Source of the DNA: CAMPJU01 sp046566095
GTDB lineage: Bacteria > Pseudomonadota > Gammaproteobacteria > Xanthomonadales > Xanthomonadaceae
DNA: 19,994 bases
Direction of reading: 5' to 3'
Assembly (NCBI GenBank): GCA_046566095.1
Contig: JBKHXI010000197.1
Span: 1-19,994, forward strand
Below the pieces are notes generated by a model. That model saw only the letters and a list, made by a program, of their open reading frames with translations, had not been told where the DNA came from and did not search any database. Positions 8,424 to 15,849 of the stretch are shown in pieces. A program made the position numbers and the translations under genes. Numbering within the stretch: the first letter of the stretch is position 1; each line of letters opens with the position of its first letter.

Positions 8424-8640
8424 AGGCCGGTCTCCGGGCTTGCGGGGCGGGGCAGCCGGCGATCGCCGGTTGCCGCGGGCCGTGGCGCCTTCCCATGCCG
8501 GAGCACAGTGGCCGATGCCGTGGCCGGATCCCTGGGGATCCGCTCGCTTACCGTTGCGGGGGCAGCGCCGGAATGGGCGTCGCACGTTGCGTGCGGACGG
8601 CGTCACCGGCTTCCCGTTTCAACCCTCGGACGCAACGTCG
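8424..8640 (-). ncRNA. Cobalamin (adenosylcobalamin) riboswitch
   Basis: On the minus strand the conserved elements appear in order: GGTTGAAACGGGAAGCCGGTG (plus-strand 8604-8624), GCCATTCCGGCGCTGCCCCCGCAACGGTAAGCG with the B12-box core GCTGCCCCCGCAACGG, then GCCACTG, GGGAAGGCG and the closing AGCCCGGAGACCGGCC (8425-8440). These are the hallmark segments of the cobalamin riboswitch family, which lowers expression of B12 transport or synthesis genes when the coenzyme is plentiful. It lies about 130 bases upstream of btuB in the same direction. The exact 5' limit is approximate. This accounts for most of the 425-base gene-free stretch 8293-8717. Confidence 0.95.
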
Positions 8641-8717
8641 TCGGGTCACCTCGAAGCGCGGGCAGTGTACGCGAGCGACGGGGCGGGCGATAGCCGCCCG
8701 CGCCGCGCGCGGAGGCT

Positions 8718-9050
8718 TCAATCGCCGGCGTCGGCGACGAAGGTGGTCTTCACCGGCGCCGCGGCGGGCTTGTAACGCGGCGCCGGCAGCTCGGCGGTCG
8801 CGGCTTCCACCTGCTGCGCGAGCTGCTGCCGGCGCGGCTCGGGCACCTCCTGCCAGTGGCAGTCGAGCAGCGCGCCTTCCAGCGCGTACAGCAGGTTGAG
8901 GCTGGGCTTGAAGCCGGCCCGGCGCACGCGCATGAAGGCCTCGACCGGGCCGGCCCCGGCCAGGTCCTGCGGCGTGTGCAGGCCGACCTGGCGCAGCCAG
9001 GCCGCGGACTTGGGGCCGATGTTGCGCAGTTTGGGTGCGCCGTTGTCCAT
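8718..9050 (-). CDS. TfoX C-terminal-domain protein
   Basis: This 110-residue protein consists of a TfoX C-terminal-type domain. The signature KLRNIGPKSAAWLRQVGLHT (about residues 7-26) is a helix-hairpin-helix-like element, followed by DLAGAGPVEAFMRVRRAGFKPSLNLLYALEGALLDCHWQEVP. It lacks the N-terminal TfoX domain of the full-length competence regulator (Sxy/TfoX), so regulation of competence cannot be assumed. A tail of about 30 residues rich in Ala, Pro and Lys follows. The start at 9050 has a strong GGAGG site eight bases upstream. It lies 38 bp after the methionine sulfoxide reductase gene in the same direction, so the two are probably co-transcribed. A longer open frame across several genes upstream is a GC-driven artefact. 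Confidence 0.88.
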   Translation of the reverse strand: MDNGAPKLRNIGPKSAAWLRQVGLHTPQDLAGAGPVEAFMRVRRAGFKPSLNLLYALEGALLDCHWQEVPEPRRQQLAQQVEAATAELPAPRYKPAAAPVKTTFVADAGD

Positions 9051-9088
9051 CGTCTTGCCTCCTTCGCGCCGCGGGGGCGGCGGGGTGC

Positions 9089-9571
9089 TCAGCCGAGGGT
9101 CTCGACCCAGGCCCGGGCGATGGCCTCGATGCCGGCCTGGTCGTCGGCGTCGAAGCGGTCCGGCAGGGGGCTGTCCAGGTCCAGCACGCCGACCAGCGCG
9201 TCCGCGCGCAGCAGCGGCACCACCAGCTCCGAGCGCGATGCCGCATCGCAGGCGATGTGCCCGGGAAAGGCGTGCACGTCGGCGATGCGCTGGGTCTGCC
9301 CGCTGCGCGCCGCCGCCCCGCACACGCCCCGGTCGAGCGGGATGCGGACGCAGGCCGGCAATCCCTGGAACGGACCGACCACCAGTTCCCGGCCATCGAA
9401 GAAGTAGAAGCCCGCCCAGTTGAGGTCCGGCACGCCGTGGTAGAGCAGCGCCGAGAGGTTGGCGGCGTTGGCGATGCGGTCGCCTTCGCCGGCCATCAGC
9501 GCCCGCGCCTGCGCGAGCAGCTGGGCGTAGCGTTCCGGCTTCGTGCCGGCGGGGGCGGTGGCTGCGAACAT
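9089..9571 (-). CDS. msrC: Free methionine-(R)-sulfoxide reductase (GAF domain)
   Basis: This 160-residue single GAF-domain protein matches the fRMsr/YebR family, which reduces free methionine-R-sulfoxide in the cytoplasm as an oxidative-stress repair step. The three redox cysteines are present at 74, 84 and 108, in LPACVRIPLDRGVC and HIACDAASRSE; in E. coli the equivalents are 84, 94 and 118. Other family blocks are NLSALLYHGVPDLNWAGFYF and GPFQG. There is no ribosome site before ATG 9571; instead a TAGACT -10-like box lies only six bases upstream, which suggests a leaderless message. It heads a likely two-gene operon with the TfoX-domain gene and diverges from bioD across a 70-bp gap. Confidence 0.93.
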   Translation of the reverse strand: MFAATAPAGTKPERYAQLLAQARALMAGEGDRIANAANLSALLYHGVPDLNWAGFYFFDGRELVVGPFQGLPACVRIPLDRGVCGAAARSGQTQRIADVHAFPGHIACDAASRSELVVPLLRADALVGVLDLDSPLPDRFDADDQAGIEAIARAWVETLG

Positions 9572-9577
9572 CGCGCA

Positions 9578-9583
9578 AGTCTA
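9578..9583 (-). promoter_or_regulatory. -10 box directly before msrC (possible leaderless start)
   Basis: On the minus strand TAGACT is followed by six bases and then the ATG at 9571. Transcription would begin at or next to the start codon. No clear -35 is seen. The lack of any purine-rich ribosome site fits a leaderless mRNA. Confidence 0.45.
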
Positions 9584-9641
9584 GCAGGCGCGGCGCGCCC
9601 GCCTTACCCTGCGGGCTTCCTGCACGAGGGACGCGATCCAG

Positions 9642-10364
9642 ATGGGCGGACACGAGGCCGGGACGGCCACGCGCGGCATCTACGTCACCGGCACCGACAC
9701 CGGGGTCGGCAAGACCGTGGCCAGCTGCGCCCTGCTGCACGCGCTGCGCGCGGGCGGGCGCAGCGCGGTGGGGATGAAGCCGGTGGCCAGCGGCTGCGAG
9801 CGCAGCGGCGGCGCCTGGCGCAACGACGACGCGCTGTCCCTGCAGCGCGCCAGCGAGCCGCGGCCCGGCTATGCCGACGTCAATCCCTATGCCCTGCCGC
9901 TGCCGCTGGCGCCGGAACTGGCCGCCCGCGACGCCGGCGTGGAGGTGCGGCCGGAACCGCTGCTGGCCGCGTACGCGCGCCTGGCCGCGCGCGCGGAGAC
10001 GGTGGTGGTCGAGGGCGTCGGCGGCTGGGCGGCGCCGCTGGCCGCGGAGCTGATGCAGGCCGATCTGGCGCGGGCGCTGCGCGTGCCGGTGCTGCTGGTG
10101 GTCGGGCTGCGCCTGGGCTGCATCAACCACGCGATCCTGAGCGCGCGCGCGATCGCCGCCGACGGACTGGCACTGGCCGGATGGATCGCCAGCGGCATCG
10201 ATCCCGGCATGGACCGCGCCGACGACAACATGGCCCTGCTCGCCGCGCGGCTGCCGGCGCCGTGCTGGGGCCGGCTGCCGCATGCGCCGCGGCCCGACCC
10301 GGCCGCCCTGGCCGGCTGCCTGCGGCTGCCGGCGCCGTGGAACGTACCGTCGGCAGGCTGCTGA
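9642..10364 (+). CDS. bioD: Dethiobiotin synthetase
   Basis: BioD uses ATP and CO2 to close the ureido ring of dethiobiotin, the next-to-last step of biotin synthesis. The 240-residue protein has the P-loop GTDTGVGKT at 17-25, the KPVASG substrate/Mg site with Lys46, an N-D-D motif near 61-63, VVVEGVGGWAAPLA (family VEG-G-G) and GLRLGCINHAILSARAI. The C-terminus is slightly long and ends in a proline-rich tail. The start at 9642 is preceded by GAGGG at a rather long distance (11 bases), so the exact start is less certain than the call. No other bio genes are next to it, as is common when bioD is separate. A terminator follows, but its T-run favours the opposite strand. Confidence 0.95.
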   Translation: MGGHEAGTATRGIYVTGTDTGVGKTVASCALLHALRAGGRSAVGMKPVASGCERSGGAWRNDDALSLQRASEPRPGYADVNPYALPLPLAPELAARDAGVEVRPEPLLAAYARLAARAETVVVEGVGGWAAPLAAELMQADLARALRVPVLLVVGLRLGCINHAILSARAIAADGLALAGWIASGIDPGMDRADDNMALLAARLPAPCWGRLPHAPRPDPAALAGCLRLPAPWNVPSAGC

Positions 10365-10402
10365 GCCGGTGCAGATCCGGCCTGTCCGGCGGAACTCGCA
10401 AC

Positions 10403-10436
10403 AAAAAAACCCGGCAGCGGGGCTGCCGGGTTTGGT
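10403..10436 (-). terminator. Intrinsic terminator of the phasin gene (bidirectional)
   Basis: AAACCCGGCAGC (10407-10418) and GCTGCCGGGTTT (10422-10433) form a perfect 12-bp stem with a GGG loop. On the minus strand it is followed by a T7 run (the A-run at 10403-10409), a textbook terminator for the phasin gene ending at 10502. For bioD on the plus strand it offers only three Ts, but it may still stop transcription. Confidence 0.9.
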
Positions 10437-10501
10437 GACCGCGCGGGGAGAGAGGCCGCGCAGGCCGGCGGTTCGCGCCGGCCCTGTCCTGTGCAACGCG
10501 A

Positions 10502-10906
10502 TCAGGCGCCCTTGGCGGCCTTGGTCGCGGCGCGGGTGGCCTGCTCGACGCCTTCCTTGGCCTGGGCCACGCTGGTCTCGGCCTGGGCCTTGGCGATCTC
10601 CGCCAGGGCCTCGGTGGTCTTGAGGTTGCGCTCGATCACCTGGCGGCCGGTGCCGAGGCTGCGCTCGACGTTCTCGCGGGCGACCTGGACGCCCTTGGGC
10701 AGCACGGCCTTGAGGCCTTCCAGATCGCGGGCGGCGCCGACCTCGTTCAGCCAGGACAGGCTGGCGTCGAGGTTCTGCTCGAAGGTGGACAGCTGCAGGC
10801 CGAAGACGGCCTCGGCATTGTCCAGGGCCAGGCGCTGGGCGCGGACGGCAGCGTCGGCGAACTGGCGCGACGCGGCGGCGAACTGTTCGTTGATCTGCTG
10901 GTACAT
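10502..10906 (-). CDS. Phasin family protein (polyhydroxyalkanoate granule-associated)
   Basis: This 134-residue, all-helical, alanine- and glutamine-rich protein fits the phasin family: MYQQINEQFAAASRQFADAA at the N-terminus, then LALDNAEAVFGLQLSTFEQNLDASL, ENVERSLGTGRQVIERNLKTT and an Ala/Lys-rich tail ending AATKAAKGA. Phasins coat polyhydroxyalkanoate granules and control their size; some act as general stress chaperones. I start at ATG 10906 because GGAG lies seven bases upstream; an in-frame ATG at 10927 adds only MSPRSQT. It has its own promoter with a palindrome resembling PhaR/PhbF operators, and a strong terminator. No PHA synthase gene is in the window, so granule formation is not shown here. 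Confidence 0.85.
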   Translation of the reverse strand: MYQQINEQFAAASRQFADAAVRAQRLALDNAEAVFGLQLSTFEQNLDASLSWLNEVGAARDLEGLKAVLPKGVQVARENVERSLGTGRQVIERNLKTTEALAEIAKAQAETSVAQAKEGVEQATRAATKAAKGA

Positions 10907-10956
10907 GGTCTGGCTCCGAGGGCTCATCCGGGCGGTTTCCCGGATTTGTGCGGCGC

Positions 10957-10985
10957 AGCATAGCCCAAGGATTGTTGCAGTGCAA
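10957..10985 (-). promoter_or_regulatory. Phasin promoter
   Basis: On the minus strand TTGCAC (-35, 10985-10980) and TATGCT (-10, 10962-10957) are separated by exactly 17 bases and lie about 50 bases before the phasin start at 10906. The -35 overlaps a palindromic operator candidate. Confidence 0.65.
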
Positions 10986-10987
10986 CA
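10973..10987. promoter_or_regulatory. Palindromic operator candidate TGTTGCA-N-TGCAACA
   Basis: This is a perfect 7-1-7 palindrome overlapping the phasin -35 box. From memory it fits the TG-N-TGC-N3-GCAA pattern reported for PhbF/PhaR-type regulators, which repress phasin genes and let go when PHA granules appear. The binding protein in this organism is inferred. Confidence 0.55.
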
Positions 10988-11087
10988 TCAGGCGCCGACC
11001 GTTCGTCGGGAAGCGTTCAGCCAGCGATGTACGAGGCCCCGGCAGCCCCGGGACAGCCATCGATGAGCCGCCTCCCGCAGGAAAGCC

Positions 11088-11147
11088 GTCATCCCGAGCG
11101 ACGCGGAGGGATCTTCAAGCAGATTCCTCGCTTCGCTCGGAATGACA
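11088..11147. repeat. Dispersed inverted repeat (MITE/REP-like), copy 2
   Basis: It starts GTCATCCCGAGCG and ends CGCTTCGCTCGGAATGAC, with nearly perfect inverted ends, and is the same family as 1638-1700. It lies downstream of queD and upstream of the phasin promoter region, where it could act as a queD terminator. Confidence 0.85.
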
Positions 11148-11172
11148 GCGGGAGCGGCCGGGGCCGCGCGTC

Positions 11173-11526
11173 TCAGCCGCGGTAGCGGCAGCCGGAGGTG
11201 CAGGTCTCGTGGACGACTACCTCGCTCAGCTGCGGCAGGGCGGGTTTGAGCCGCTCCCAGATCCACACCGCCAGGCGCTCGCTGGTCGGGTTCTCCAGGC
11301 CCTCGACCTCGTTCAGGCAATGGTGGTCGAGCCGGTCGAACAGCGGCTGGAACGCGGCCTTGATGTCGGCGAAGTCCATCACCCAGCCGCTGTCGGCGCC
11401 CGGTTCGCCGGTGACGTGGATCTCGACCCGGAACGAATGCCCGTGCATGCGCGCGCACTTGTGCCCGGGCGGCACGTTCGGCAGCCGGTGCGCGGCCTCG
11501 AGGGTGAAGACCTTGAAGATGTCCAT
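11173..11526 (-). CDS. queD: 6-carboxytetrahydropterin synthase
   Basis: QueD converts dihydroneopterin triphosphate to 6-carboxytetrahydropterin, an early step toward preQ0 and queuosine in tRNA. The 117-residue protein reads MDIFKVFTLEAAHRLPNVPP, HKCARMHGHSF, GWVMDFADIKAAF, LDHHCLN, ENPTSERLAVWIWERLKP and ETCTSGCRYRG, very close to E. coli QueD as I remember it. Zinc ligands are His13, His28 and His30; the catalytic cysteine is Cys24. I use ATG 11526 because the family begins here; an in-frame ATG at 11562 would add 12 low-complexity residues with no ribosome site. It lies 56 bp downstream of a tRNA-Met gene on the same strand and might be read from the tRNA promoter. Other que genes are not in view. 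Confidence 0.95.
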   Translation of the reverse strand: MDIFKVFTLEAAHRLPNVPPGHKCARMHGHSFRVEIHVTGEPGADSGWVMDFADIKAAFQPLFDRLDHHCLNEVEGLENPTSERLAVWIWERLKPALPQLSEVVVHETCTSGCRYRG

Positions 11527-11582
11527 GGCGCTCGTCGACCTGTCGGGCGTCGCGTCGGGCATTGCGCCCGCGAGCGCGCGGA

Positions 11583-11659
11583 TGGTGGCTATGGGTGGAC
11601 TCGAACCACCGACCCCAGCATTATGAGTGCTGTGCTCTAACCGGCTGAGCTACATAGCC
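11583..11659 (-). tRNA. tRNA-Met (CAU), elongator type
   Basis: The minus strand reads a 77-nt cloverleaf with a GGCTATG/CATAGCC acceptor stem, D-arm AGCTCAGCCGGTTAGAGCA, anticodon arm CAGCACTCATAATGCTG with CAT at 11625-11623, T-arm GGTGGTTCGAGTCCACC and an encoded CCA end. The sequence resembles E. coli elongator tRNA-Met (metT), and the first base pair is G-C, unlike the initiator. A tRNA-Ile2 with a modified C34 also carries CAU, but the body fits elongator Met better. Confidence 0.95.
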
Positions 11660-11695
11660 AACGGGCGCCGCCGCGCGTGGCGCGGGGAACCGGGA

Positions 11696-11724
11696 ATTGT
11701 CCATGCGCGGCCCGGCGCCGTCAA
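11696..11724 (-). promoter_or_regulatory. Promoter of the tRNA-Met gene
   Basis: On the minus strand TTGACG (11724-11719) and GACAAT (11701-11696) are separated by exactly 17 bases. The start of transcription would be near 11689, about 30 bases before the mature tRNA. This is one of the best sigma-70-type matches in the window. Confidence 0.65.
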
Positions 11725-11742
11725 TCGCGTGGCCGGCCATGC

Positions 11743-11771
11743 TTGTCCGCGCACGGGCCGCGTGGCACAGT
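11743..11771 (+). promoter_or_regulatory. Candidate rppH promoter
   Basis: TTGTCC (11743-11748) and CACAGT (11766-11771) are 17 bases apart and precede rppH by about 50 bases. The matches are modest (four and three of six), so this is tentative. Confidence 0.3.
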
Positions 11772-11780
11772 CGGGGCAGT

Positions 11781-11798
11781 GACGTCCCGCGGGACGTC
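11781..11798. promoter_or_regulatory. Perfect 18-bp palindrome upstream of rppH
   Basis: GACGTCCCG is followed directly by its reverse complement CGGGACGTC. It lies 21 bases before the rppH GTG and just after the candidate -10, so it could be an operator or a leader hairpin. No factor is assigned. Confidence 0.5.
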
Positions 11799-11819
11799 GA
11801 ACCCATCGAGGTCCGCATC

Positions 11820-12401
11820 GTGATCGATCCGGACGGCTACCGCCCCAACGTGGGCATCGTGCTGATGCACGGCGACGGACGCGTGTTCTGGGCGCGGCGG
11901 GTGCGCCGCGACGGCTGGCAGTTCCCGCAGGGCGGGATGAACAGCGACGAGACGCCGGTCGAGGCGATGTACCGCGAGCTGCGCGAGGAGACCGGGCTGC
12001 TGCCCGCCCACGTCGAGCTGCTCGGCACCACCCCCGGCTGGCTGCGCTACCGGCTGCCGCCGCGCGCGATCCGCCGTAACGACCGGCTGGTGTGCATCGG
12101 CCAGAAGCAGGTCTGGTTCCTGCTGCGCCTGGCCGGGCAGGAGTCGGACCTGCGCCTGGACCTGAGCGAGACCCCCGAGTTCGACCAGTGGCGCTGGGTC
12201 GATTTCTGGTACCCGGTCGAGCACGTGGTGGCCTTCAAGCGCGCGGTCTACGCCAGCGCCCTGGCCCACCTGGCGCCGTTCGCGCGGGCCGTGGCCGGGC
12301 CGCGGGCGGTGCCGCAGCCGGGACCGGACCTGCGCCGCTATGCCGCGCCCCGCGGGCGCCCGCCGGCCCGGGCCGGAGCCGGCCGCCGCGCTCCGCGCTG
12401 A
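11820..12401 (+). CDS. rppH: RNA pyrophosphohydrolase (Nudix)
   Basis: RppH removes pyrophosphate from the 5' end of mRNAs, opening them to RNase E decay. The 193-residue protein begins with the family start (V/M)IDPDGYRPNVGIVLMHGDGRVFWARR. The Nudix box is complete at about residues 38-60: GGMNSDETPVEAMYRELREE followed by TGL, with the metal-binding glutamates. Later family blocks are GWLRYRLP, CIGQKQVWFLL and EFDQWRWVDFWYPVEHVVAFKR. I choose the GTG at 11820, with GAGG eight bases upstream, since residues read from the ATGs farther upstream do not resemble the family. The C-terminal 35 residues are Pro/Arg/Ala-rich and likely disordered. A tRNA gene is divergent upstream and bfd follows 101 bp later with its own promoter. 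Confidence 0.94.
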   Translation: MIDPDGYRPNVGIVLMHGDGRVFWARRVRRDGWQFPQGGMNSDETPVEAMYRELREETGLLPAHVELLGTTPGWLRYRLPPRAIRRNDRLVCIGQKQVWFLLRLAGQESDLRLDLSETPEFDQWRWVDFWYPVEHVVAFKRAVYASALAHLAPFARAVAGPRAVPQPGPDLRRYAAPRGRPPARAGAGRRAPR

Positions 12402-12429
12402 ACGGGCCCCCGCCCCCGCCCGGGGCCGA

Positions 12430-12458
12430 TTGACAATCATTCGCATTCGCGGTCCAAT
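12430..12458 (+). promoter_or_regulatory. bfd promoter with overlapping Fur box
   Basis: A consensus -35 TTGACA (12430-12435) and TCCAAT (12453-12458) are separated by exactly 17 bases. The segment 12431-12445 (TGACAATCATTCGCA) matches the 7-1-7 Fur pattern TGATAAT-N-ATTATCA at 11 of 14 positions and covers the -35. Fur with iron would repress bfd, as known for bfd in other gammaproteobacteria. Confidence 0.7.
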
Positions 12459-12502
12459 CCCATCCAGTGCCGGTGATCCCCACCGGCGGGGCGGAGCGGA
12501 CC

Positions 12503-12703
12503 GTGTACGTGTGCATCTGCAACGGCGTCACCGAGCGCGACATCCGCGAGGCCGCGGACGCCGGCTGCCGTTCGGTCGCCGAGCTGACCATGCGCACCGG
12601 CTGCGGCGCCAACTGCGGCAGCTGCATCGACATGGCCGCCGAAGTGCTCGAGCAGGCGCGCGCGGTCCCGTTGCCGCTGCCGCTGCTGTCGCAGGCCGCC
12701 TGA
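12503..12703 (+). CDS. bfd: Bacterioferritin-associated ferredoxin
   Basis: Bfd is a small [2Fe-2S] protein that delivers electrons to bacterioferritin so stored iron can be released. Read from GTG 12503, the protein is 66 residues (MYVCICNGVTERDIREAADA...) with cluster cysteines at 4, 6, 38 and 41, exactly the family spacing (C-x-C and C-x2-C in NCGSC). Two further cysteines are at 22 and 34. The GTG at 12503 has GGAG six bases upstream; an alternative in-frame GTG at 12467 would add 12 residues with no family match. A Fur-box-overlapped promoter lies upstream. bfr follows 155 bp downstream on the same strand with its own candidate regulatory site, so the partners are neighbours but probably regulated apart. 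Confidence 0.96.
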   Translation: MYVCICNGVTERDIREAADAGCRSVAELTMRTGCGANCGSCIDMAAEVLEQARAVPLPLPLLSQAA

Positions 12704-12783
12704 GCCGCGCCTGACGGCGCTTTCCCCACGCGTTCGCAGGCGGCCCGGCCCGCAGTCGGCCGCGATGCGGGCGCACTGCGCAA

Positions 12784-12798
12784 TGCAGATCATTCGCG
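12784..12798 (+). promoter_or_regulatory. Weak Fur-like site upstream of bfr
   Basis: TGCAGATCATTCGCG shares the ATCATTCGC core with the bfd Fur box but matches the 7-1-7 pattern at only about 8 of 14 positions. It lies roughly 27 bases upstream of a TAGAGT -10-like box at 12825-12830. If real, its place would allow activation or a different affinity than at bfd. Confidence 0.35.
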
Positions 12799-12824
12799 TT
12801 CCGTCATCGTCCGCGCGACGGCGC

Positions 12825-12830
12825 TAGAGT
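12825..12830 (+). promoter_or_regulatory. Candidate -10 box of bfr
   Basis: TAGAGT (four of six to TATAAT) lies 28 bases before the bfr ATG. The region 17 bases upstream is only a poor -35 match, which would fit a promoter that needs an activator. Confidence 0.35.
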
Positions 12831-12858
12831 GCGCCCATTCCCGCAACGGAGAGCGGCC

Positions 12859-13329
12859 ATGAAGGGCGACGCCAAGGTCATCGAATTCCTCAACAAGGCG
12901 CTCTACAACGAGCTGACCGCGATCAACCAGTACTTCCTGCACGCCAAGATGCTGAAGAACTGGGGGCTGAAGGAACTGGCCGAACACGAGTACAAGGAAT
13001 CGATCGACGAGATGAAGCACGCGGACAGGCTGTCCGAGCGCATCCTGTTCCTCGAGGGCCTGCCTAACTTCCAGGCGCTGGGCAAGCTGCGCATCGGCGA
13101 GGGCCCGCGCGAGGTGCTCGAATGCGACCTGGCGCTGGAGCTGGAGGCGGTGCCGCTGCTCAAGGAGGCGATCGCGCACGCCGAGTCGGCGGCCGACTAC
13201 GTCAGCCGCGACCTGTTCGCCGCCATCCTCAAGTCCGAGGAAGAGCACATCGACTGGATCGAGACCCAGCTGGAGCTGATCGGGCGCCTGGGCGAGCAGA
13301 ACTACCTGAGCCAGAAGCTCGAGGAGTGA
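12859..13329 (+). CDS. bfr: Bacterioferritin
   Basis: Bacterioferritin forms a 24-subunit haem-containing shell that oxidises and stores iron. The protein is 156 residues, the usual length. All six ferroxidase ligands are at their standard positions: Glu18, Glu51, His54, Glu94, Glu127 and His130. The haem ligand Met52 is also present, so this is a catalytic, haem-binding subunit. Start ATG 12859 has GGAG seven bases upstream; in-frame codons farther upstream overlap the promoter. Cys89 next to Asp90 is not a known functional residue to me. The gene lies directly after bfd, its electron-donor partner, and ends 15 bp from the convergent histidine kinase gene with no obvious terminator between them. 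Confidence 0.98.
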   Translation: MKGDAKVIEFLNKALYNELTAINQYFLHAKMLKNWGLKELAEHEYKESIDEMKHADRLSERILFLEGLPNFQALGKLRIGEGPREVLECDLALELEAVPLLKEAIAHAESAADYVSRDLFAAILKSEEEHIDWIETQLELIGRLGEQNYLSQKLEE

Positions 13330-13344
13330 GGGCGGCGCGGTGCG

Positions 13345-15845
<2,501 letters not shown>

Positions 15846-15849
<4 letters not shown>

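Noticed and set aside
8293..8496. An N-terminal extension of btuB up to 8496
   Set aside because: It overlaps the cobalamin aptamer and lacks a signal peptide at the right place; the ATG at 8292 has a proper ribosome site.
8718..11060. A 780-codon minus-strand open frame joining several genes
   Set aside because: Only the last 110 codons resemble a protein family; the rest lies antisense to bioD or out of frame with msrC and the phasin. High GC removes stop codons by chance.
11018..11065. Two near-identical 12-mers, CAGCCAGCGATG and CAGCCATCGATG, 36 bases apart
   Set aside because: The match is short and isolated in GC-rich sequence; there is no third copy or link to the nearby repeat or promoter.
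11762..11777. A sigma-54-like GG-N10-GC element (TGGCACAGTCGGGGC) before rppH
   Set aside because: The -12 part lacks the TTGC core, no activator site is evident and rppH is not usually sigma-54 dependent.
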